Shown here in pieces: positions 1 to 5,476 of a stretch of 6,034 nt of DNA. The position numbers and the translations under genes are program-made. The notes under the pieces are model-generated. The model had not been told where the DNA came from and did no database searches. It saw nothing but the letters and a program-made list of their open reading frames with translations. Source of the DNA: Anaerolineales bacterium (lineage in GTDB: Bacteria; Chloroflexota; Anaerolineae; Anaerolineales; UBA11657); the NCBI GenBank assembly GCA_947503585.1, contig CANNEJ010000109.1, positions 1 to 6,034 on the forward strand, given 5' to 3'. Position 1 is the stretch's first letter; each line of letters starts with the position of its first letter.

Positions 1-135
1 CTGATTGCTTACCATGTGGGCAGCAGAGTGACCAATTGCGCGGGCGAGTGTGTCATCGACTTGCTTGTAATCTGCGCGGCGGGCGTGCTGCCCAGCGCCT
101 TCATCCAAGCGCAACTGCAGCTGCGAAAGACTTAA
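1..135. other. Unassigned edge stretch, open on both strands (possible fragment of a neighbouring gene)
   Basis: Two codon-aligned frames run off the left edge. On the minus strand a frame from about 114 reads a charged, soluble-looking peptide (it includes DEGAGQHARRADYKQVDDTL), but its only nearby starts are TTG codons at 114 and 108 with no Shine-Dalgarno site. On the plus strand a frame opens at base 1 and stops at TAA 133-135. That would be the C-terminus of a convergent gene, but it has four cysteines in 44 residues, unlike the cysteine-poor proteins elsewhere in the window. Third-position GC and purine-first bias do not separate the two. I recognise neither peptide. Confidence 0.3.
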
Positions 136-162
136 CCAACTTATCAGCCAGCCCGGGAAAGT

Positions 163-184
163 GCTGCAGCGCTCTGGCTGCAGC
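163..184 (-). terminator. Hairpin just after the FAD oxidoreductase stop; weak or bidirectional terminator
   Basis: GCTGCAGC (163-170) and GCTGCAGC (177-184) form a perfect 8-bp stem with a 6-base loop. On the minus strand it begins 3 bases after the TAA at 190-188. Only three T residues follow, so it is not a classical strong intrinsic terminator. If a plus-strand gene ends at 135, the hairpin lies between two convergent stops, which is a common position for a shared terminator. Each arm is itself a palindrome, so other foldings exist. Confidence 0.3.
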
Positions 185-187
185 GCC

Positions 188-1468
188 TTAGCCAGCCGGC
201 CGCTGCATCTCGCGCGCAACACGCCGGCCCAGCTCAACCGCAAAGTTGGTGCCGCGATCCCACGGGTAAACCTGGCTCATGCTCGCAAACCAAAGTCCGG
301 GCAGCGGTGTTCGCAATGCTGGCAGGTGCTGGCTGTGGTTTACCAATGGAACCGGCTGCGCGTACGGCGTGCGAAAGAGCCACGTCTCGCGAATCCAATC
401 CGGTGTGAACTCCGGGTTGAAGCGCACAAACTCCGGCAAAAAGCGCGCTAGCAGTTCCGACTTACTCAGCTGAAAGTGCGCATGACTGGCGTCGAGATAA
501 TCGCCGCAGTAGATCAGGTGGTCGCCCCCGTAATGCGCAGCATCCACAAAATTAGTGTGCTCCACCAGCGCAAGGAATGGAAAGCCGGCTGCCTTCGGCA
601 GGTTGAACCAATAATGGTGCGTGAGGCGGCGGCGCAACGCCAGCACCAGCACCACCGCGCCCATGCTCTGCAACCCAAGCAATGTGTCGCGGTAGGCCGC
701 TGGCAAAGCCGGCGCCAGCTTTGCCAGCTGCCGCGGTGACACAGTGACAAGACATTGCTCGAACTGCTGTACGCCGGATGCGGTACTTAGCGCCACTCCG
801 CCGCCAGCCGGCGTTATCTCCGTCACCGCTGTATTCAGTTGCAGCTGCACCCCGAGCGCCACGGTGCGCTGCGCCAGCACTTCAAGCAGTGCCTGAAACC
901 CACCGGCAAAAGTGCCCAGCCGCGGCGTGCGCGCTTTGAGGCGCGCCCAGATCCAGGACAAATTCACATCGCGGTAGTGCTGCTCGCCAAACTTGCTTAG
1001 CAGCAGCGGCTCAAGCACCGCGCCATATGCAGCGCGCCCCATCCAGCGCTGCAGCCACGCATGCGCAGTGTGGCGCTCCAGTGCCACGCCATCGGACAAC
1101 ATGCGCAGGTACGCCACCACCAGGCCAAAGCGCAGCGCAGCCAAGCCTTTAAATGCCGGAAAGCGCAGCACACCCGTCACCGAGTCCAGTGGATAAAAGC
1201 CGCCGTTGTGATAAGCCACCGTGTCGGGCCGCTGGAACACCACATCCACCCCTAACTCCGCAGCCAGCTCAAGAATGTGGCGGTCGCTGCTGAAGATGTG
1301 ATGGTAGTATTTCTCCAGCGACCAATCCCAGTGCGGACAGCGGAAGCCCGCTGCCAAACCGCCAACTTCCGAGCCGCCCTCAAACACAGTTACGCTGTGC
1401 CCGGCGCGCGCAAGATCGTAAGCCGCCGCCAGCCCCGCCACGCCCGCGCCAATGACCGCAATCTTCAT
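188..1468 (-). CDS. NAD(P)/FAD-dependent oxidoreductase (amine oxidase / UDP-galactopyranose mutase-like fold)
   Basis: A predicted 426-residue flavoprotein. Residues 1-38 form a Rossmann FAD-binding unit: GAGVAG at 7-12, the ribose-binding acidic residue E30 in VFEGG, then GGLA. Near the C-terminus PGLWFASMSQVYPWDRGTNF resembles the second FAD-contact segment of the protoporphyrinogen oxidase, phytoene desaturase and UDP-galactopyranose mutase group. I see no membrane anchor. ATG 1468 is chosen because the longer frame to 1507 only adds residues before the Rossmann strand, and because this ATG overlaps the flippase stop as ATGA. GGGAG lies 9 bases upstream, inside a hairpin loop. Coupling to a flippase-like gene suggests a role in lipid-linked sugar or isoprenoid chemistry, which is inference. 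The superfamily is clear; the reaction is not. Confidence 0.9.
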   Translation of the reverse strand: MKIAVIGAGVAGLAAAYDLARAGHSVTVFEGGSEVGGLAAGFRCPHWDWSLEKYYHHIFSSDRHILELAAELGVDVVFQRPDTVAYHNGGFYPLDSVTGVLRFPAFKGLAALRFGLVVAYLRMLSDGVALERHTAHAWLQRWMGRAAYGAVLEPLLLSKFGEQHYRDVNLSWIWARLKARTPRLGTFAGGFQALLEVLAQRTVALGVQLQLNTAVTEITPAGGGVALSTASGVQQFEQCLVTVSPRQLAKLAPALPAAYRDTLLGLQSMGAVVLVLALRRRLTHHYWFNLPKAAGFPFLALVEHTNFVDAAHYGGDHLIYCGDYLDASHAHFQLSKSELLARFLPEFVRFNPEFTPDWIRETWLFRTPYAQPVPLVNHSQHLPALRTPLPGLWFASMSQVYPWDRGTNFAVELGRRVAREMQRPAG

Positions 1469-2475
1469 GAGAGCTGGCTCCCGCGCAGCTCTCGCACCTG
1501 CGCCCAATTGAGGCTCTCACGACCAAAGTAAAACAAGCCCAGTGCGGTTACGGGAAGCCACAGGGCTGCATGCAGCAGCAGCGTGTAGGCAGCTGCCACG
1601 GGGCCGGCTACACCAAAAGCACGCAGCACTGCAATCCCCGGCGCATCAAAGGTGCCCACATAGCCCGCCGCCGACGGGATGGTGGTGGCCAGATTGACAA
1701 TACCGTTCATAAGCATCAGTGCAAAAAAACTTACCGAGAAATCAAATGCGTGCATCACAAACCAATACTTGCCGGTCTCCAGCAGCCAGATGGCCAGCGA
1801 TGCAAGCAGCACCAGCAGTGCTTCGCGCGGCGAGCGCAATGCAGCCAGCCCGCCAAGGAACCGCTCCACCAGCCCGCCCGCGCGCGCCTGCCAGCGCTGC
1901 GGCAGCAGCTGCGCCAGCACCGCCTGCACACCGCGCGCAGCCGGCTCCGGAAAAATTGCGGCAGCAACAAACAAGGCCAGCGCCACGCCAAACGCCAGCG
2001 CACCCCACAGCGCCACGGCTTGAATGCTGCCCACAAAGCCCGAGTCGCCGGCCACGGCGGCCAGTGCCGGCAGGTTGAACATTACAAACCCAAGCATCAC
2101 AACGCCGTCAAACACGCGCTCCACTACCACCGTAGCCAGCGTGGCGCTCGCTGCCACGCCGCACTTGCGCTTTAGGATGTAGGCCCGCAACAGCTCGCCA
2201 ATGCGCGCCGGGTAAATGTTGTTGCCCATGTAGCCGATGGCAACCACCGGAAAGAGTACACCCACGCGCACATCCTGCACCGGGCGCAGCAGGTGGCGCC
2301 AGCGCCACGTGCGCACCCATAACCCCAGCATGTATGCGGCCACGCCGGGCAGCAGCCAGACAAGGCGCGCAGTCGCCAGCACTTGCAGCACTTCCGCCAG
2401 CTGCAGGCCGCGCAGCGCAACCCAAAGAAAAAAGACGCTGATCAGCACGCCCAGCCACAGTTGCCAACTTCGCAT
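1465..2475 (-). CDS. Flippase-like integral membrane protein (lysylphosphatidylglycerol synthase TM-region family, PF03706)
   Basis: A predicted 336-residue polytopic membrane protein with roughly eight hydrophobic segments, starting with residues 5-21. Family hallmarks are GNNIYPARIGELLRAYIL in the first half, the following VVVERVFDG, and PSAAGYVGTFDAP in the second half. The family includes the membrane half of MprF and stand-alone proteins proposed to move or anchor lipids. No aminoacyl-transferase domain is attached, so this is not a full MprF. The start is ATG 2475; an in-frame GTG at 2517 exists but sits inside a terminator-like hairpin and would add a non-conserved leader. No good Shine-Dalgarno site precedes ATG 2475. 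The gene is first in a two-gene unit with the FAD oxidoreductase, overlapping it by ATGA. The substrate is unknown. Confidence 0.9.
   Translation of the reverse strand: MRSWQLWLGVLISVFFLWVALRGLQLAEVLQVLATARLVWLLPGVAAYMLGLWVRTWRWRHLLRPVQDVRVGVLFPVVAIGYMGNNIYPARIGELLRAYILKRKCGVAASATLATVVVERVFDGVVMLGFVMFNLPALAAVAGDSGFVGSIQAVALWGALAFGVALALFVAAAIFPEPAARGVQAVLAQLLPQRWQARAGGLVERFLGGLAALRSPREALLVLLASLAIWLLETGKYWFVMHAFDFSVSFFALMLMNGIVNLATTIPSAAGYVGTFDAPGIAVLRAFGVAGPVAAAYTLLLHAALWLPVTALGLFYFGRESLNWAQVRELRGSQLS
1469..1493 (-). promoter_or_regulatory. Hairpin presenting the Shine-Dalgarno site of the FAD oxidoreductase gene
   Basis: On the mRNA, GAGAGCTG (1493-1486) pairs perfectly with CAGCTCTC (1476-1469) around the 9-base loop CGCGGGAGC. 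The loop carries the GGGAG ribosome binding site, and the 3' arm touches the ATG at 1468. The same bases encode the last residues of the upstream flippase. A ribosome finishing the flippase would melt the stem, so the structure fits translational coupling. The pairing is visible in the sequence; the regulatory role is inferred. Confidence 0.5.
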
Positions 2476-2496
2476 TATGGTGAAATTTACCGCAAT

Positions 2497-2524
2497 AAAA
2501 AAGCGGGGGCAGTACACCCCCGCT
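2497..2524 (-). terminator. Intrinsic-terminator-like hairpin between the promoter and the flippase start (possible attenuator)
   Basis: On the minus strand AGCGGGGG (2524-2517) pairs perfectly with CCCCCGCT (2509-2502) around a 7-base loop, and six T residues (2502-2497) follow. This is textbook intrinsic-terminator form. It could end the SWIM gene transcript, whose stop lies about 70 bases upstream. It also starts about 3 bases after the start point predicted from the -10 box at 2539-2534, so it would be the first structure in the flippase mRNA. Only 21 bases separate the T run from ATG 2475. Confidence 0.75.
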
Positions 2525-2533
2525 CAACTTTCG

Positions 2534-2561
2534 ATTATATCCAACCAACCGCGCCGGCCAA
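2534..2561 (-). promoter_or_regulatory. Sigma70-type promoter for the flippase / FAD oxidoreductase unit
   Basis: The -35 box TTGGCC (2561-2556, four of six matches to TTGACA) is separated by 16 bases from a perfect -10 box TATAAT (2539-2534). The expected transcription start is near 2529-2526, downstream of the SWIM gene and upstream of the flippase. This is the best promoter match I see in the window. An inverted repeat, GCCAAT then 8 bases then ATTGGC at 2557-2576, overlaps the -35 box and could be an operator. Confidence 0.6.
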
Positions 2562-2594
2562 TGCCGCGCGATTGGCTGTTACGGCTGGGGCGCG

Positions 2595-2843
2595 CTACGC
2601 CGGCTGGAGAGTTTGCGCCGGCAGCATGTGGTCCAGCAGGCGCTCAAGCGCCATGCTATGGCTGCAAACGTGGCGCATCATAAAACATTCGCAGTCGCAC
2701 TTCCATGTGCCCTCGTCAAAGGAAACCTCGTGCTGGTTGTTGTCACCCGCAAGCGTTACTGCAATCTGGTGAATGCTCACGCGGTTGCGCTCGGCGGCAT
2801 AGCGCCCGGCCTTCTCAATCTTGCCGATCATTCGTTGGTCCAT
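2595..2843 (-). CDS. Small stand-alone SWIM zinc-finger protein
   Basis: A predicted 82-residue protein. Residues 47-62 carry a SWIM motif, CxC-x8-CxH, with ligands C49, C51, C60 and H62; C53 and H58 lie between them. In SWIM proteins this motif binds zinc and is linked to DNA or protein contacts. Here it is nearly the whole protein: residues 22-46 read as short beta strands leading to the finger and 63-75 as a helix. There is no helicase, transposase or kinase domain of the kind SWIM is often fused to. ATG 2843 has the clearest ribosome binding site in the window (AAAAGGAG at 2858-2851, 7 bases away). It is flanked by terminator hairpins on both sides, so it is probably monocistronic. Its partner and role are unknown. 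Confidence 0.85.
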   Translation of the reverse strand: MDQRMIGKIEKAGRYAAERNRVSIHQIAVTLAGDNNQHEVSFDEGTWKCDCECFMMRHVCSHSMALERLLDHMLPAQTLQPA

Positions 2844-2850
2844 AAAGTGT

Positions 2851-2858
2851 CTCCTTTT
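2851..2858 (-). promoter_or_regulatory. Strong Shine-Dalgarno site of the SWIM gene
   Basis: AAAAGGAG on the minus strand lies 7 bases before ATG 2843. It fixes the start and contrasts with the weak or absent sites of most other genes here, suggesting independent and fairly efficient translation. Confidence 0.85.
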
Positions 2859-2876
2859 GCAATCCGCTGAAACTTA

Positions 2877-2915
2877 AATAAAAACGCGCAAGCGGCCAAA
2901 GGCGCGCCTGCGCGT
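2877..2915 (-). terminator. Intrinsic terminator upstream of the SWIM gene
   Basis: On the minus strand ACGCGCA (2915-2909) pairs with TGCGCGT (2890-2884). Inside, GCGxGCC-AAA-GGCCGC-type pairing (2907-2901 with 2897-2892, one bulged base) extends the stem, and TTTTTATT follows (2884-2877). It lies about 48 bases past the stop of the small frame at 2964-3137, so it could end that transcript or leakage from the large operon. It also sits only 33 bases before the SWIM ATG. Confidence 0.7.
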
Positions 2916-2963
2916 ACGTTTATGGTTTTGCAGCCCATTCTCTGGCACCACAATCTTGGCCGC

Positions 2964-3137
2964 TCAGTGGCGGCTATGCTCCTGCATGCCAGCAGTGTAC
3001 CCGATGATTTGGGGTACGCCCACGGCAGAGGATGCACACAGTCCCCAGCGGCCGGTGTTCAACTGCGATGATATCGGCTGGCGCTCGCCCGCCCTGAGAA
3101 CCACGCGGCCACGCTGCTCCGGAGTTTCGAGTTTCAT
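2964..3137 (-). CDS. Hypothetical small protein, 57 residues
   Basis: I do not recognise this protein. The reading from ATG 3137 begins MKLETPEQRGRVVLRAGERQ and ends in a basic, histidine-containing tail after GYTAGMQEHS. By my count about 72% of codons end in G or C, in line with the surrounding genes, and the rival frames are less protein-like. No signal peptide, membrane segment or metal motif is visible. An intrinsic terminator on the same strand follows the stop by about 48 bases, which supports a real transcript. Against it, there is no Shine-Dalgarno site before ATG 3137 or the in-frame ATG at 3155, and no convincing promoter. It could be a leaderless or chance frame, or the region could be a non-coding RNA. 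Confidence 0.4.
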   Translation of the reverse strand: MKLETPEQRGRVVLRAGERQPISSQLNTGRWGLCASSAVGVPQIIGYTAGMQEHSRH

Positions 3138-3148
3138 GTGTACATATG
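3135..3148. repeat. Near-perfect palindrome over the start of the small frame
   Basis: CATGTGTACATATG is a 14-base inverted repeat with one mismatched pair, overlapping ATG 3137. It is AT-richer than its surroundings. It could be a repressor site or simply part of an AT-rich start region. No second copy is visible elsewhere in the window. Confidence 0.3.
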
Positions 3149-3250
3149 TTTGCATTAACCGTGCCAAGCAGAGTGCGCAATTCAAAAACTTTTGCCGCTA
3201 GCTGTGGCATCGAATGCTGCTACAGCCGGAGATTTAGCCCCGCAGCGCGG
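3138..3250 (-). other. Gap after the ElyC-like gene
   Basis: This 113-base gap separates the ElyC-like stop from the small frame. It holds only short, weak inverted repeats, such as CCGC-GCT-GCGG just past the stop and a CAAAA/TTTTG pair near 3183-3194. Neither has the stem length of a convincing terminator. A possible weak promoter (TTGCGC, 17 bases, TAATGC) ends near the small frame but matches consensus poorly. I see no RNA gene here. Confidence 0.4.
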
Positions 3251-4057
3251 TTAGGTGAAACGCAGCCAGCCGCGCCACCAGTAGTAAGCCGTGGCCAGCA
3301 CCTCGCGCATGGCGCTCTGGCTGGCACGCAGCGCGCTGGAACTGGGTAGCAGCTGCCAGCGGGTGCGGGTCTGGTCATCATCCGGGGCAGCCGTCGCGGC
3401 CGGCACCGGGTCCAATCCCACCGCCCGGAAGCTTGCCAGCGCCCGCCGCATGTGCTGCGCAGAAGTCACCAGCACAAAGCGCCCAATGCCGCGTTCTGCC
3501 AGAATACGAGACACTTCCACCGCTTCATCGCGCGTGTTTTGGGAACGCGTCTCCAGCACCAGCCGTGTACCCGGCACGCCCGCCAAGAGCATCTCGCGCT
3601 GCATTACGTTGCTCTCCGGCGCAAGCGTCACCTGCGGATCGCCAATGCCGCCGGAAAGAATTACCAGCGGCTCCCCCAGCATGCGGTAGATCCGAATGGC
3701 CTCGAGCGTTCGCATCGCAGTGGCACTGCTCGGGGTGTGAATTTGCTGGCCGGGCGCACCGTAACTGTTGCCGCCGCCACTCAGCACTACGATGGTATCG
3801 GCGCCGGCCGCAGCGTCTTTGGATGCCAGTTGCAGCTGGCCGGCGCCCAAGCCGCGCTCCAGCAGTGCCGCGCAGAATGGCAAACTCAACAGCCAGTATC
3901 CGCCCAACAACAGCACAAGCGCACGGCGGCCCCACGTGGCTGTGCGCCCGCCGCGGTACAGGGCAGCCACGGCAGCCGTAGCACCCAGCAACAAAAAAGA
4001 TACCGAGCCCGGCACCAGCAGGTCCCGCACCAGCGCGGCGAAGGCGGTCTGGCTCAA
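3251..4057 (-). CDS. ElyC/SanA/YdcF family DUF218 membrane protein
   Basis: A predicted 268-residue envelope protein. Two hydrophobic segments (about 17-34 and 46-62) anchor it. A DUF218 domain follows from about residue 87: DTIVVLSGGG, then LVILSGGIGD, the family signature around ETRSQNTRDEA, and VTSAQHMRRALASFRAVG. The C-terminal SQSAMREVLATAYYWWRGWL helix is typical of the group. Relatives include E. coli ElyC (envelope integrity and lipid-carrier metabolism) and SanA; length and two-helix anchor fit ElyC best, but orthology is unproven. The start is TTG 4057: the frame has a TGA three codons upstream, and this is the first usable codon. It overlaps the glycosylase stop as TTGA. GAGG lies about 4 bases upstream, a close and weak ribosome binding site. 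Confidence 0.88.
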   Translation of the reverse strand: MSQTAFAALVRDLLVPGSVSFLLLGATAAVAALYRGGRTATWGRRALVLLLGGYWLLSLPFCAALLERGLGAGQLQLASKDAAAGADTIVVLSGGGNSYGAPGQQIHTPSSATAMRTLEAIRIYRMLGEPLVILSGGIGDPQVTLAPESNVMQREMLLAGVPGTRLVLETRSQNTRDEAVEVSRILAERGIGRFVLVTSAQHMRRALASFRAVGLDPVPAATAAPDDDQTRTRWQLLPSSSALRASQSAMREVLATAYYWWRGWLRFT

Positions 4058-4677
4058 GTGCCCTCAAGCACACGCCACATGTACCACGCGCCGACGCTGC
4101 AGTAGGGCTGCCATGGTGCAGCCAGCTTGCGCATACGCTCCGGTTCCGGCAGTTGACGCAGCCCGAACCAGCGCTGCATTCCCTTGCGCACACCCAAGTC
4201 GCCCACTGGCAGCACATTCGGCCGGCACAGATCAAATAGCAGATACATGTCCACCGTCCACTGCCCGATGCCGCGCACCTGCACAAGCTGCGCGGCAATC
4301 TCAGTGTCGGTCAGCCGGTTCAGTGTGCGCGCCTTTACCCGGCCGGAATGAAACGCCCGGGCTAGTTCATGGAGAAAAGCGGCTTTGTTGTTTGAAAGGC
4401 CGGCGGCGCGCAGGCGTGCGTGCGGCATTTGCAGCATCTGCTGCGGGCTTGGGAAACGGCTGCCGTCAAACAGCCGGCAAACGCGCCGGTAGATTACAGC
4501 TGCCGCTTTCACGCTCAGTTGCTGCGAGATGATCGACTGCGCCAGTGCGCGGAATGAATTGCGTGTGCGGCGCAGCGCGGGTGCGCCATGCTTGCGCATT
4601 AGCCCGGCAAAGCGCGGGTCGGCGCGCCGCAGGTGGCGCAGCGCAGCGCGTAGATGCGGCGTTGTTGGCGCGGCCAA
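4054..4677 (-). CDS. DNA-3-methyladenine glycosylase II (AlkA-type, HhH-GPD superfamily)
   Basis: A predicted 207-residue base-excision repair enzyme that removes alkylated purines. SIISQQLSVKAA (48-59) is the conserved helix, LVQVRGIGQWTVDMYLL (131-147) is the helix-hairpin-helix with its GIG turn, and LPVGDLGVRKG (156-166) carries the catalytic aspartate, D160. There is no C-terminal iron-sulfur cysteine cluster, unlike EndoIII or MutY, and no N-terminal AlkA wing domain, so it is a short-form enzyme. The start is TTG 4677: the conserved N-terminal HLRRADPRFAGL must be included and there is no ATG or GTG before it. The start lies 3 bases after the nitrilase TAG and in the same frame, with no Shine-Dalgarno site. 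Confidence 0.9.
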   Translation of the reverse strand: MAAPTTPHLRAALRHLRRADPRFAGLMRKHGAPALRRTRNSFRALAQSIISQQLSVKAAAVIYRRVCRLFDGSRFPSPQQMLQMPHARLRAAGLSNNKAAFLHELARAFHSGRVKARTLNRLTDTEIAAQLVQVRGIGQWTVDMYLLFDLCRPNVLPVGDLGVRKGMQRWFGLRQLPEPERMRKLAAPWQPYCSVGAWYMWRVLEGT

Positions 4678-4680
4678 AAA

Positions 4681-5472
4681 CTACAGCCGGTATGCGTCCG
4701 GGCGCCGGTCCGCAAAGACTGGAATTTTTTCGCGCACCTCACGCACCAGATCGAGGTCAATTTCCGTTGTCAGCAGTTCAGGCCCGGCTCCGCCCTCCAC
4801 CAGAACTTCGCCCCACGGGTCCACCACTGCCGATGCGCCGCCAAACTCAGTGTTGCCCACGCGCCCCGCACAGTTCACCGCCGCCATGAACATCTGGTTT
4901 TCAATTGCGCGCGCCCGCAGCAGTGTGCTCCAGTGCGCGCGGCGCACAGCCGGCCACAACGCCGGCAGCAAAGCCAGCTCTGCACCCGCCAGGGCGTACC
5001 CGCGAAACAGTTCTCCAAAGCGCAGGTCGTAGCAAATTGCCAGCCCGCTCCGGCCCCACGCTGCTGAGTCCAGCATGGCCGGCGCATCGCCCGCAGCCAG
5101 CCACTTATGCTCATCCATCAATTGAAACAAGTGCAGCTTGCGGTACACGCCCAACTGCTCGCCATTGCTGCCGTACATCGCAAAAGTGTTGAAGGCGCGC
5201 CCGGCGCGGCGCTCCAAAATAGAGCCGCCGAGCGCAATCCGAAACTCAAGCGCCAGCTCCGCCATTGACGCAAACATGCCCTCGCCCAATACCGCGGCAT
5301 GCTGCTCCCAGCGCAGCAAGTCGCCACCGGTACTCCACAGTTCAGGAAACAAGATCAGCTGCGAGCCGCGCAGTGCGGCCTCCGCCGTCCACGCACGCAC
5401 ACACTCAAAGTTGGCCTGCGGATCGCCAAGCACGGGCGTCATCTGCCCCAGTGACAGAGTGAGTTTGCGCAC
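4681..5472 (-). CDS. Carbon-nitrogen hydrolase (nitrilase superfamily, probable amidase)
   Basis: A predicted 263-residue cytosolic hydrolase of amide or nitrile C-N bonds. The catalytic triad is visible: E44 in FPELW, K112 in YRKLHLF, and the nucleophile C147 in LAICYDLRF. E121 in MDEHKWLAAGD may be the accessory glutamate. YRKLHLF-LMDEHKWLAAGD resembles the branch that includes omega-amidase-like and MtnU-like enzymes, so a short dicarboxylate monoamide such as 2-oxoglutaramate is a possible substrate; this is only a family-level guess. I chose GTG 5472, giving MRKLTLSLGQM, over TTG 5511 because the longer reading overlaps the newly recognised small gene, whose stop is 4 bases upstream, and adds an atypical leader. 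No good ribosome binding site is visible. Confidence 0.9.
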   Translation of the reverse strand: MRKLTLSLGQMTPVLGDPQANFECVRAWTAEAALRGSQLILFPELWSTGGDLLRWEQHAAVLGEGMFASMAELALEFRIALGGSILERRAGRAFNTFAMYGSNGEQLGVYRKLHLFQLMDEHKWLAAGDAPAMLDSAAWGRSGLAICYDLRFGELFRGYALAGAELALLPALWPAVRRAHWSTLLRARAIENQMFMAAVNCAGRVGNTEFGGASAVVDPWGEVLVEGGAGPELLTTEIDLDLVREVREKIPVFADRRPDAYRL

Positions 5473-5476
5473 TGGT

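Noticed and set aside
9..106. 31-codon minus-strand frame from ATG near 104 to TAA at 11-9
   Set aside because: It has no ribosome binding site and no recognisable pattern, and it competes with a longer open frame over the same bases.
1468..1507. Longer start for the FAD oxidoreductase
   Set aside because: The extra 13 residues precede the Rossmann strand, and ATG 1468 has the ATGA overlap and a spaced GGGAG.
1570..2175. Long plus-strand frame opposite the flippase
   Set aside because: It reads as a Gln/His/Arg-rich shadow of the membrane protein, with no domain or start signal.
2475..2517. GTG 2517 as the flippase start
   Set aside because: It lies inside the terminator-like hairpin, adds a 14-residue leader not expected in the family, and has no ribosome binding site.
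3138..3190. Promoter TTGCGC-17-TAATGC before the small frame
   Set aside because: It matches consensus at only about half or fewer positions in each box, too weak to list as a feature.
3160..3200. Intrinsic terminator after the ElyC-like gene
   Set aside because: The TGCC/GGCA and CAAAA/TTTTG pairings are only 4-5 bp and badly placed relative to the T run.
3433..4532. Long plus-strand frames opposite the ElyC-like and glycosylase genes
   Set aside because: They are composition shadows in GC-rich DNA; the minus-strand frames carry clear family motifs.
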